Source of the DNA: JBGPYB01 sp041493035
Lineage (GTDB): Bacteria > Acidobacteriota > Vicinamibacteria > Fen-336
DNA length: 6,488 nucleotides
NCBI GenBank assembly: GCA_041493035.1
Contig: JBGPYB010000213.1
Span: 1-6,488, forward strand
Direction: 5' to 3'
The notes beneath the pieces are model-generated. The model worked only from the letters and a program-made list of their open reading frames with translations. It had not been told where the DNA came from and searched no databases. The translations under genes were made by a program, and so were the position numbers. Of the stretch, positions 1-5,596 are shown piece after piece. The stretch's first letter is position 1. Every line of letters starts with the position of its first letter.

Positions 1-52
1 ACCAAGCCGCGTCGATCGGGCGCATGCCGTGGCATTGTCGCCCTCTGACCAC

Positions 53-58
53 GGAGGG
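53..58 (+). promoter_or_regulatory. Ribosome-binding site of the SDR gene
   Basis: GGAGGG lies five bases before the ATG at 64. It is a strong Shine-Dalgarno match and supports that ATG as the start. The 52 bases before it hold no recognisable element. Confidence 0.7.
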
Positions 59-63
59 CGGAG

Positions 64-885
64 ATGCGAATCGCAGTTACGGGCGGCAGTGGCCGCATCG
101 GGGGGGCCGTCATCGAACTGGCACTGGCGCGAGGGCACAGCGCCGTCAGCATTGATCGTGTGCCTCCAGCAGCGGGTGGGCTACGCGCGGCCGTAGCATT
201 TGCCCAGAGTGACATCACCCACTACGTCCAGCTTGAGAAAGCCTTGCGCGGGTGCGATGCTCTGGTGCATCTTGCCGCGATCCCGTCCCCAGGGGTGCGG
301 CCAGATCACGAAGTGCACAACAGCAACGTCGTGGGAAGCTATAATGCACTTCGGGCGGCCGCCCAGCTTGGGATCACGCGAATCTGCCAGGCGTCCAGCG
401 TGAATGCCACGGGCCTCGCGTACAGCCGGTCCCCGCGGTATGACTACTTCCCGCTCGATGAACAGCACCCCACCTACAACGAAGACCCGTACAGCCTCTC
501 GAAATGGATCTGCGAACAGCAGGCCGACTCCTTTGCCCGACGATACGGGGCGATGACGATTGCGAGTCTCCGCCTTCACCGGGTCGTGCTTCGACGCGCG
601 GTGGCTCTGCGCAGACCGGGCTGTAACATCGACAAGGAGCTGTGGGGCTACACGCAACTCGAGGCGGCGGCGCGGGCCTGCCTGCTTTCCCTCACGGCTG
701 CTTTCAGTGGCCACCAGGTGTTCTACATCGTCGCGGCAGACACGATGACGGACAGGCCCTCACTCGAGCTTCGACAGGAGTTCTTCCCCGATGTGCCGGT
801 GCGCGCCGACCTCAGCGGCAACCGGGGGTTCTTCGACTGCACCAAGGCCGAGCGCGTGCTCAAGTGGAGCCACGACGCGGGCTAG
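64..885 (+). CDS. NAD-dependent epimerase/dehydratase family protein (extended SDR)
   Basis: This 273-residue protein is an extended short-chain dehydrogenase/reductase, probably a cytosolic NAD-linked enzyme acting on a sugar, sugar acid or nucleotide sugar. The N-terminal Rossmann signature is TGGSGRIG (residues 6-13). An acidic residue follows strand 2 (Asp31, favouring NAD over NADP), and Asp50 begins the adenine-side DI motif. HLAAIPSP (69-76) and the ASS segment (110-112) are next, with the catalytic pair in YSLSK (Tyr143, Lys147). The C-terminal part carries LWGYTQLEAAARACL and SGNRGFFDCTKAERVLKW, typical of a SDR subgroup often labelled simply NAD(P)-dependent oxidoreductase. At about 270 residues it is slightly short for extended SDRs. 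The segment after SLRLHRVV (169-190) is Arg-rich and looks diverged from the SLRFHWVVP I expect there. The AGE-family gene starts 11 bases after its stop, suggesting one transcript. The substrate cannot be read from sequence. Confidence 0.86.
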   Translation: MRIAVTGGSGRIGGAVIELALARGHSAVSIDRVPPAAGGLRAAVAFAQSDITHYVQLEKALRGCDALVHLAAIPSPGVRPDHEVHNSNVVGSYNALRAAAQLGITRICQASSVNATGLAYSRSPRYDYFPLDEQHPTYNEDPYSLSKWICEQQADSFARRYGAMTIASLRLHRVVLRRAVALRRPGCNIDKELWGYTQLEAAARACLLSLTAAFSGHQVFYIVAADTMTDRPSLELRQEFFPDVPVRADLSGNRGFFDCTKAERVLKWSHDAG

Positions 886-896
886 ACCCCAAGACA

Positions 897-2333
897 ATGC
901 CACCGGTCTCAGTGGCCGAGATCCATCGATTCGGACGGCGATTCACGCCTCGGGCCGCGCGTGGACTCGCGCGGCGAACGTTGGAGCTAGGTGAGCGACT
1001 CTGCCAGGACGTCCATGTCTCGCTGAGTCGCCTCAGCAGGGTAGTCTTCCCGGGCGTCCGGCCCGAGAGGCGCCCTTACCAAGAGGCCGCTGGGCCCGCT
1101 GTGGACCGGCTCCCCGAGATCCTCAGGAAGGTCGAGTCCAGCCTCGCCGACAACATCCTGCCGTTCTGGACGCGCAACACATGGGACGAAGACAGCGGAG
1201 GGTTCATCACCCACCTCGATCGGACAGGTAACCGGTTGGGTCCCACGGACAAGTACCTCGTGATGCAAGCGCGGATGATCTGGGCGTTGGCCGCGGCACA
1301 CCGGCACGGTCTCGCTCATCGGGGCTACCTCGAGCTGGCCGGCAAGGGCGTGAGGTTTCTGACGGATCGGATGTGGGATGTCGAGCACTCCGGCTTCTTC
1401 TGGAGGGTCGGGCGCGACGGACTGCCCGTGGATGCGCGCAAGATCACGTACGGCCACGCATTCGCGATCTATGGTCTCGCCGAGTTCGCGATGGCCTCGG
1501 GCGATCCGGGTGCTCTTGGCTGGGCCGAGACGGTGTTCGATGTCCTCTATGAGAAGGCCGATGACGGGGAACTGGGGGTCAGAGAGGAGTTCGCGCGCGA
1601 CTGGACGGTTTCCCCAGCGAATGGTCGGGAACGCAAGACCGTGAACACCCATCTGCACCTTCTCGAGGGCCTGACGACGCTCGCAAAGGCGTCCGGGAAG
1701 GGTAGGCACGCCGCGGCACTTCGGAAGACTCTGAAGGTCTTGCTCGCCAAGGGTCTCCACCTCCGAGATCGCTGCGCACTGGATTGTCCCTTCGACCGCG
1801 CGTGGCGACTGCGATCGCGCCTCGAACGCAAGATCGTCACCTCCTACGGCCACAACGTCGAACTCGCGTGGCTGATCCTCGAGGCCGTGGACACCCTCGG
1901 CGAGCCACGCGCGACAGTCCGCGAGATCGTCCTTGGTCTCATCGATCACGCCCTGACGTACGGCTTCGACAGGACGCACGGAGGGGTGGCGAGGTACGGA
2001 CCCTCCGCGGGTAGCGCAGTCGGTGCCGTGTATCTCGACAGGGAACGGCTCACGAAGCGCTGGTGGGAACAGGCGGAGATGCTCGTCGCGACCATCGAGG
2101 CGTACCGCTGGACCGGCGAGACGAAGTACCTGGCCGCCTTCGAGAAGCAGTTCGACTGGGTCTGGACCTATCAGACGGATCACGACGGTGGTGACTGGTT
2201 TGAGGCCACGACGTGGGACGGCCGGCCTCTCATCCTGAGCAAGGGTCACGAGTGGAAGTGCCCCTACCACTCCGCCCGAGCCCTGATCCGCGTGTCAGAG
2301 GCCCTTCGCGCCATGGGCGTCAGGCCGGAGTAG
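897..2333 (+). CDS. AGE-family sugar epimerase/isomerase (N-acylglucosamine 2-epimerase / cellobiose 2-epimerase-like)
   Basis: This is a member of the N-acylglucosamine 2-epimerase superfamily, (alpha/alpha)6-barrel enzymes that epimerise or isomerise sugars at C2 through proton transfer by two histidines. Family landmarks appear in order, numbered from the ATG at 897: NILPFW near residue 85, KYLVMQARMIW near 120, YGHAFAIYGLAEF near 185, NTHLHLLEGL (Asn250 to Leu259), SYGHNVELAWLI (His319, Glu322), KRWWEQAEMLV near 385, and EWKCPYHSAR (His458). His319 and His458 match the catalytic histidines of cellobiose 2-epimerases, so the enzyme is probably active. The start is uncertain. The ATG at 897 gives 478 residues with a 68-residue Arg-rich N-terminus of no recognised domain and no clear ribosome-binding site. 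An in-frame GTG at 1101 gives 410 residues, the usual family length, beginning just before the barrel, but also lacks a well-spaced site. It follows the SDR gene closely and probably shares its transcript and pathway. Whether the substrate is a mono- or disaccharide is not evident. Confidence 0.9.
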   Translation: MPPVSVAEIHRFGRRFTPRAARGLARRTLELGERLCQDVHVSLSRLSRVVFPGVRPERRPYQEAAGPAVDRLPEILRKVESSLADNILPFWTRNTWDEDSGGFITHLDRTGNRLGPTDKYLVMQARMIWALAAAHRHGLAHRGYLELAGKGVRFLTDRMWDVEHSGFFWRVGRDGLPVDARKITYGHAFAIYGLAEFAMASGDPGALGWAETVFDVLYEKADDGELGVREEFARDWTVSPANGRERKTVNTHLHLLEGLTTLAKASGKGRHAAALRKTLKVLLAKGLHLRDRCALDCPFDRAWRLRSRLERKIVTSYGHNVELAWLILEAVDTLGEPRATVREIVLGLIDHALTYGFDRTHGGVARYGPSAGSAVGAVYLDRERLTKRWWEQAEMLVATIEAYRWTGETKYLAAFEKQFDWVWTYQTDHDGGDWFEATTWDGRPLILSKGHEWKCPYHSARALIRVSEALRAMGVRPE

Positions 2334-2337
2334 CCTA

Positions 2338-2362
2338 CGCGCTCTTTGACTCACGCAGCGCG
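2338..2362. terminator. Possible bidirectional hairpin between convergent genes
   Basis: CGCGCT (2338-2343) and AGCGCG (2357-2362) are perfect reverse complements separated by a 13-base loop, in the 32-bp gap between two convergent genes. The place suits a terminator serving both strands. No T-run follows on either strand and the loop is long, so an intrinsic terminator is unproven. Confidence 0.28.
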
Positions 2363-2365
2363 CCG

Positions 2366-3598
2366 TCACGTCCAGAACCGGAGGCGGCGCCTTCCCGAGG
2401 TCGTCAGCGCGGCCGCCAGCCCACGCGCGTACACGAGCATCTGATAGCCGACCAGCTTCACGAGCGGCCAGATGCGCCTTGGCTGGCGCCGGTCCTGAGC
2501 CGGCCCTTCCCACATCCAGGCGAGCGGATCTGCCTCGGGCCAGGCGACGACCAGGTACCGGCGCAGCCGGTTTCGCCAGCCGACCGTGGCCCAGAACAGC
2601 AGGACCTCGCCGGCCGCGGCGGACCGTTGCGCGGGCTCGCTGATCACCCACGAGACGGGGCGTAGCAGCGTCAGGTTCAGCCGGGCCAGGCGCGACGGCG
2701 CGAGGCCCTCGACGAATCCGACCGGCAGCGGGGTGTCCAGGAGGAGCTGGGCGAGTCGCAGGGAGAGCGCCGTGAACGTCTGCACGCCGCCCTGCCGGGC
2801 CGCCTCGCCGAGATAGGCCCAGTCGAGCTGCGGCGTGGAGGCCACGACGCGATCGAGATCCACGAGGCGCCGCAACCGGCCGAACGCGTCCTCCTCGTTC
2901 TGGCTGGCGAGGTGCAGGATCATGTCCTCCGCGGACGGCACTCGCAGAGCGACGGCCGCGGCCCGTGGTCTCGAGATCGCGCGCGAGAGAAAGGCGCGCT
3001 CGTCCAGCCGGAATCCGAGCCTCGCGCGGGACAGGGCCCAGTGGATCTCGACGACGAAGCCATTCGCGTGCGTGAGCGGAATGTCAAAGTGGTGGAGGCG
3101 GTACGCCTCGATCATCGCCTCGGTGCCGACGGTTCGGTATCCGGCGCGCTCGAGGGCAGCTTGCGCCTGCTCGAGCTGGGCGGGCGACACCAGCAGGTCC
3201 AGATCGCCCATGGAGCGCTCCGCGGGCTCCCCGTATGCGGTCTCCCGCAGGGCGCCGCCCTTGAGGATGACCGGGGTCAGCCCCTGCCGCTCCAGCCGCG
3301 ACAGGAGGCGGTCCCGCTCCAGGTCCCACAGGGCGGCCTGGCGACGCAAGCGGTTCCACTCGGCCGTGAGCTCCTGGGCGATCTCGAGAGACAGCGTCCC
3401 CATGAGAGGAGAACGGACGAGGGCCCGGAGGACGAGGCCGTGAATCCCGTGCTCCTTGGCCAGCCAGATGAGCCGCGCCCGAGCGCTCGGCTCCTCGATC
3501 ACTGCCCGGTCGTCCGCGAGGGACGCCCGGACGCCATCGCGCCGCGCCAGCTTCACGAGGAGCCGCTCGGGCGGAGCCAGTAGCCCCGGATTGATCAC
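2366..3598 (-). CDS. Nucleotidyltransferase family protein (PF14907-like)
   Basis: This 410-residue protein resembles the uncharacterised nucleotidyltransferase family PF14907 (NTP_transf_5). From the GTG at 3598, an N-terminal helical part leads to the nucleotidyltransferase core: LKGGAL (112-117), YGEPAERSMGDLDLLV (122-137) with the likely metal-binding pair Asp132 and Asp134, then FDIPL and VEIHWAL (183-189), a usual second landmark of the family. The C-terminal half is helical, with SAEDMILHLASQ and a WRNRLRRYLV segment near the end. The expected role is transfer of a nucleotide to a protein, peptide or small molecule, but no substrate is established for most members. The start at 3598 is preferred because AGAGG sits four bases upstream. 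An earlier in-frame GTG at 3673 would extend the protein through the promoter and palindrome. It is transcribed away from the PqqD-like gene, and this family is often found beside HprK-like kinases and PqqD-like proteins. Confidence 0.87.
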   Translation of the reverse strand: MINPGLLAPPERLLVKLARRDGVRASLADDRAVIEEPSARARLIWLAKEHGIHGLVLRALVRSPLMGTLSLEIAQELTAEWNRLRRQAALWDLERDRLLSRLERQGLTPVILKGGALRETAYGEPAERSMGDLDLLVSPAQLEQAQAALERAGYRTVGTEAMIEAYRLHHFDIPLTHANGFVVEIHWALSRARLGFRLDERAFLSRAISRPRAAAVALRVPSAEDMILHLASQNEEDAFGRLRRLVDLDRVVASTPQLDWAYLGEAARQGGVQTFTALSLRLAQLLLDTPLPVGFVEGLAPSRLARLNLTLLRPVSWVISEPAQRSAAAGEVLLFWATVGWRNRLRRYLVVAWPEADPLAWMWEGPAQDRRQPRRIWPLVKLVGYQMLVYARGLAAALTTSGRRRLRFWT

Positions 3599-3602
3599 CA
3601 CG

Positions 3603-3607
3603 CCTCT
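3603..3607 (-). promoter_or_regulatory. Ribosome-binding site deciding the nucleotidyltransferase start
   Basis: Read on the minus strand, AGAGG (3607 to 3603) is preceded by an A-rich run and lies four bases before the GTG at 3598. An adjacent in-frame GTG at 3601 is only one base away, too close, so 3598 is the better start. Confidence 0.55.
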
Positions 3608-3611
3608 TTTC

Positions 3612-3638
3612 TTGACGGCCTCCCTGCTCTCGTAGCAT
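3612..3638 (+). promoter_or_regulatory. Putative sigma-70-type promoter of the PqqD operon
   Basis: TTGACG (3612-3617) matches the -35 consensus at five of six bases. TAGCAT (3633-3638) matches the -10 consensus at four of six. The spacer is 15 bases, or 16 if the -35 is counted as CTTGAC; this is short but tolerable. The position, 65 bases before the preferred ATG at 3703 and just before a palindrome, supports it. Transcription would start at about 3644-3646. Confidence 0.45.
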
Positions 3639-3639
3639 G

Positions 3640-3658
3640 CTTGTGAGAATCCCACAAG
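3640..3658. promoter_or_regulatory. 19-bp palindrome, candidate operator
   Basis: CTTGTGAGAATCCCACAAG is an inverted repeat about a central A, with eight of nine base pairs matching (only 3646/3652 mismatch) and perfect six-base arms CTTGTG/CACAAG. It begins two bases after the putative -10 and covers the expected transcription start of the PqqD operon. It also lies upstream of the divergent nucleotidyltransferase gene. The shape and place are those of a dimeric repressor's site. No regulator gene lies in the window. An mRNA 5' hairpin is the alternative reading. Confidence 0.5.
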
Positions 3659-3693
3659 ACGGCCGTGCTGCACCCGGTCGTCCCTGCCGGAAC

Positions 3694-3700
3694 GAGGTGG
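3694..3700 (+). promoter_or_regulatory. Ribosome-binding site of the PqqD-like gene
   Basis: GAGGTGG lies just before the ATG at 3703, with five bases between GAGG and the ATG. It favours this start over the in-frame ATG at 3637, which sits inside the likely -10 element. Confidence 0.65.
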
Positions 3701-3702
3701 AC

Positions 3703-4095
3703 ATGGGTGGATTCCTGGCGAACACGGACAAGGTGGCCTGGCGGGTCGTGGACGGCGAAGCGGTCATCGTCCACGCCGACAGCTCCGCTTACTACGGCCT
3801 GAACGCCACCGGGACCTTCATCTGGGAGGCGATCCTGACGACGCCGCTGGCGACAGAGGACATCGCCGCCCGGCTGAGCACGCGGTATGGCCTCGGACGC
3901 GAAGCCGTCCGCGCCGACGTCGAGGCGTTTCTCGCCAGCCTGGGCGAGGAGGGCTTGCTCCTCGAGGTCGCCGAGCCGGGCGCTGGTCCCGACGGTGCGG
4001 CTGAAACCGGAAGCGGCCCCGGCCCGGGCCGCTACGAGCCGCCGACCCTCGCCAAGTTTGGCGAGCTCGAGCAGCTCGTCCTGAGCGGCGAGTAG
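3703..4095 (+). CDS. PqqD-family protein (RiPP recognition element) with C-terminal leader-like tail
   Basis: Residues 6-90 of this 130-residue protein form a PqqD-like domain (PF05402). The first strands read WRVVDGEAVIVHADSSAYYGLN (13-34), followed by the hallmark NATGTFIWEAI (34-44), then the helices TEDIAARLSTRYG and DVEAFLASLGEEGLLLEV (72-89). Such domains bind RiPP leader peptides and present them to modifying enzymes; others work beside HprK-related kinases. A linker rich in Gly, Pro and Ala (91-110) follows, and then the last 20 residues, YEPPTLAKFGELEQLVLSGE. Tyr111, Pro114, Leu116 and Gly120 fit the lasso-type leader consensus YxxPxLxxxGxxxxxT, with Val126 at the Thr position. The protein ends just past this point, with no core peptide. 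It is the first gene of an operon and lies 18 bases before the S26-like gene. The PqqD assignment is firm; the role of the tail is inference. Confidence 0.9.
   Translation: MGGFLANTDKVAWRVVDGEAVIVHADSSAYYGLNATGTFIWEAILTTPLATEDIAARLSTRYGLGREAVRADVEAFLASLGEEGLLLEVAEPGAGPDGAAETGSGPGPGRYEPPTLAKFGELEQLVLSGE
4033..4092 (+). other. Lasso-type leader-like motif at the C-terminus of the PqqD protein
   Basis: This segment encodes residues 111-130. It matches the recognition consensus of lasso-family RiPP leaders at Tyr, Pro, Leu and Gly with correct spacing, and continues with LSGE, like the L-x-G endings of such leaders. The conserved Thr is replaced by Val. In real precursors a core peptide follows; here the stop codon does. 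It could be a ligand held by the same protein's recognition domain, a docking tag for another recognition domain, or a remnant of a precursor fused to its chaperone. Confidence 0.6.
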
Positions 4096-4113
4096 GCGGT
4101 TCGACCCGGTCTC

Positions 4114-4611
4114 ATGCGCGACCGCGGAGCGCGCCTCATCGCCAAGGAGCTGCAGCTCGAGCTGTCTTCCGAGGCGCGGACGCTCTACTTCCACGGGGAG
4201 AGCATGCGGCCGTTCCTCGTCGAGGGCGACGCCGTCGTGGTGGCGGAGGTGGAGTGGGACGACATACGGATCGGTGACGTGATCACCTACCGCGTCCAGG
4301 ACAAGTTCCCGACGCGGCGCGTGGTCCGCCGGTCCAAGCACGGCCTGCACCTCTGGTGCGAGAACTGGCGTGAGCGGCAGTTCTACGTCGCCCGCGAAGA
4401 CGTGCTTGGCCGCGCCGTCGCCAGGAAGCGCGGCGACGTGCGGATCACCCACCGCGATGCCGAATGGACGGCGGCCCGCCGCGCCGCCCTCTCCGCGTAC
4501 TGGTGCCGCTTCGCCCTCCCGCTGTCGGTGGACCTGGCGCGCCGCGCCCTGGCCAAGGCGCTCCGCCTGGCCGGCCTCCGCCGGCCCCGGTCCGCCCGCG
4601 ACGCGCGGTGA
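4114..4611 (+). CDS. S24/S26 family peptidase-like protein (signal peptidase I-like, soluble)
   Basis: This 165-residue protein has the fold signature of S24/S26 serine peptidases. GESMRPFLVEGD (28-39) carries the nucleophile Ser30 in the G-x-S-M-x-P box. It is followed by RIGDVITYR (52-60), the strand PTRRVV (66-71), and VLGRAV (97-102). In signal peptidases the general base is Lys, or His in ER/archaeal types, in the x-[KH]-R-V-V position; here it appears to be Arg68. The usual KGDN box reads WCEN (81-84), with Glu83 in place of Asp. The dyad is therefore incomplete by eye, and catalysis is doubtful unless another residue serves. There is no N-terminal membrane segment; the Arg/Leu-rich C-terminus could form an amphipathic helix. 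Small S26-like proteins of this kind occur beside PqqD/HprK-type genes, where precursor or leader cleavage is the natural guess. No clear ribosome-binding site precedes the ATG, so translation may depend on the gene upstream. Confidence 0.82.
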   Translation: MRDRGARLIAKELQLELSSEARTLYFHGESMRPFLVEGDAVVVAEVEWDDIRIGDVITYRVQDKFPTRRVVRRSKHGLHLWCENWRERQFYVAREDVLGRAVARKRGDVRITHRDAEWTAARRAALSAYWCRFALPLSVDLARRALAKALRLAGLRRPRSARDAR

Positions 4612-4612
4612 G
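4607..4612 (+). promoter_or_regulatory. Ribosome-binding site of the HprK-like gene, overlapping the upstream stop
   Basis: GGTGAG lies six bases before the GTG at 4619 and contains the TGA stop (4609-4611) of the S26-like gene. This supports the GTG start and suggests translational coupling. Confidence 0.5.
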
Positions 4613-4618
4613 ACCGCC

Positions 4619-5596
4619 GTGCCGACCGGCATCATTCGATTCGGGAGCCTGACCGCCCGGCTGCACTACGGCGACCCGCAGCGAGGCGAGGACGTCGCCC
4701 GGATCTTCGGGACCTCGCTGAAGCCGCCCACCGGGGAGCTGCTGGCGCGCGTCGAGGCCGACATCGCGCTCGCCGAGTCGCCCCGCGCGCAATGGTCGGC
4801 GCGGCCCCTCGTTCCGGAGGACGGCATGATCCTCCGCCACGCTCACCATCGTCCCGAGATCCATACCGAGGCGATCTCCGCGGTGCTCGATCGGGCCGCG
4901 GACCCCGTGCGCGCCGACATCGCCCTGCTGACGCCCCACCCGCCCCACTTCGAGCTCTGCGTTCACCTCGCCGTCGTCTTCCACAAGCTCCTCTTCCTCC
5001 TGGACCGCGTGGTGCTTCACGCGGCGGCGATCCGGGTGGCCGGGCGGGTGAGCATGTTCCTCGGCGACCGCGCCGCCGGGAAGAGCACGATCGCGCTCAA
5101 GCTGGCGCGCGCGGGCGGGACGGTGCTCGGCGAGGATCACCTGATCCTCAAGCGGGCCGCCGCCGGTTTCCTGGTCAGCGGTTGTGACGAGCGCTCGCGC
5201 CTGGACGCGAAGACCGAGCGGCACTTCTTCGACCGGCCGCTGCCGGCCGAGCCCGCGGACTTCGCCGGTCGGCTGAAGAAGGAGATGCCGGCGCAGGAGC
5301 TGTTCCGGTCCCAGCCCTACACCGACGAGCGAGCCGACTTTCTATTCTTCGCGCGGCCCGGGACGAGCTTCGGCATCACCCCCCTCCCCCGTCAGATGGC
5401 TCTCCTCAAACTGGTGGAGGCGGCGGGCAAGCTGCAGCGATTCGTGGATCCCACCGACCGCGGCCGCTTTCTCGGCATGCTGGCCGACTTCGTGCACACC
5501 ATCACGCCCTACGACCTGGTGCTGAGCGATGACCTCCGCGAGCTGGGCCGGCTCGTGCGATTTCTCCAGGAGGGCGTACCGGTCGCAGGATCATGA
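4619..5596 (+). CDS. HPr kinase-like P-loop protein (HprK-related)
   Basis: This 325-residue protein resembles HPr serine kinase-related proteins. VVLHAAAIRVAGRVSMFLG (131-149) leads into the Walker A loop GDRAAGKST (149-157), followed by the helix IALKLARAGG and VLGEDHLILKR (169-179), which stands where HprK-like proteins have a D-D metal-binding strand. Here the pair reads Glu172-Asp173. The C-terminal part (about 200-320) is family-like, with ADFLFFARPG, PLPRQMALLKLVE and a late YDLVLSDDL segment. The N-terminal 125 residues are a less conserved lead-in domain. True HprK phosphorylates HPr in the sugar phosphotransferase system, but no HPr gene lies nearby. HprK-like kinases also occur in RiPP loci; the paeninodin cluster kinase phosphorylates a lasso precursor. 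A kinase acting on a peptide, protein or sugar is therefore plausible but unproven. The glycosyltransferase start overlaps its stop as ATGA. The family call is fairly secure; the substrate is unknown. Confidence 0.84.
   Translation: MPTGIIRFGSLTARLHYGDPQRGEDVARIFGTSLKPPTGELLARVEADIALAESPRAQWSARPLVPEDGMILRHAHHRPEIHTEAISAVLDRAADPVRADIALLTPHPPHFELCVHLAVVFHKLLFLLDRVVLHAAAIRVAGRVSMFLGDRAAGKSTIALKLARAGGTVLGEDHLILKRAAAGFLVSGCDERSRLDAKTERHFFDRPLPAEPADFAGRLKKEMPAQELFRSQPYTDERADFLFFARPGTSFGITPLPRQMALLKLVEAAGKLQRFVDPTDRGRFLGMLADFVHTITPYDLVLSDDLRELGRLVRFLQEGVPVAGS

Noticed and set aside
1..48. Possible 3' end of an upstream gene (frame 1, stop TGA at 46-48)
   Set aside because: Fifteen codons with no recognisable motif are too few to support a coding call, though the place of the stop just before the SDR ribosome-binding site is compatible with one.
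642..896. Extension of the AGE-family frame back to an ATG at 642
   Set aside because: It would overlap the SDR coding region by about 240 bases, and its translation is compositionally skewed with no family match.
987..2270. A 427-codon open frame on the minus strand opposite the AGE-family gene
   Set aside because: It mirrors a gene with clear family motifs, its translation is Arg/Pro/Gly/Val-rich with no recognisable domain, and long antisense frames are expected at this GC content.
2912..3583. A 223-codon plus-strand open frame inside the nucleotidyltransferase gene
   Set aside because: The minus-strand frame has the LKGGAL, DLDLLV and VEIHWAL motifs; the plus-strand translation has low-complexity composition typical of a shadow.
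3629..3657. Minus-strand promoter TTGTGG / TACGAG with 17-base spacing for the nucleotidyltransferase gene
   Set aside because: The -10 matches consensus at only three of six bases; the gene must have a promoter nearby but this one is too weak to annotate.
3637..3702. Earlier ATG at 3637 as the start of the PqqD-like gene
   Set aside because: It lies within the putative -10 element, has no ribosome-binding site, and would translate the palindrome; the ATG at 3703 has GAGG at good spacing and the family-typical length.
3595..4635. A 346-codon minus-strand open frame opposite the PqqD-like and S26-like genes
   Set aside because: It spans the promoter, the palindrome and two well-supported genes on the other strand, and shows no domain signature.
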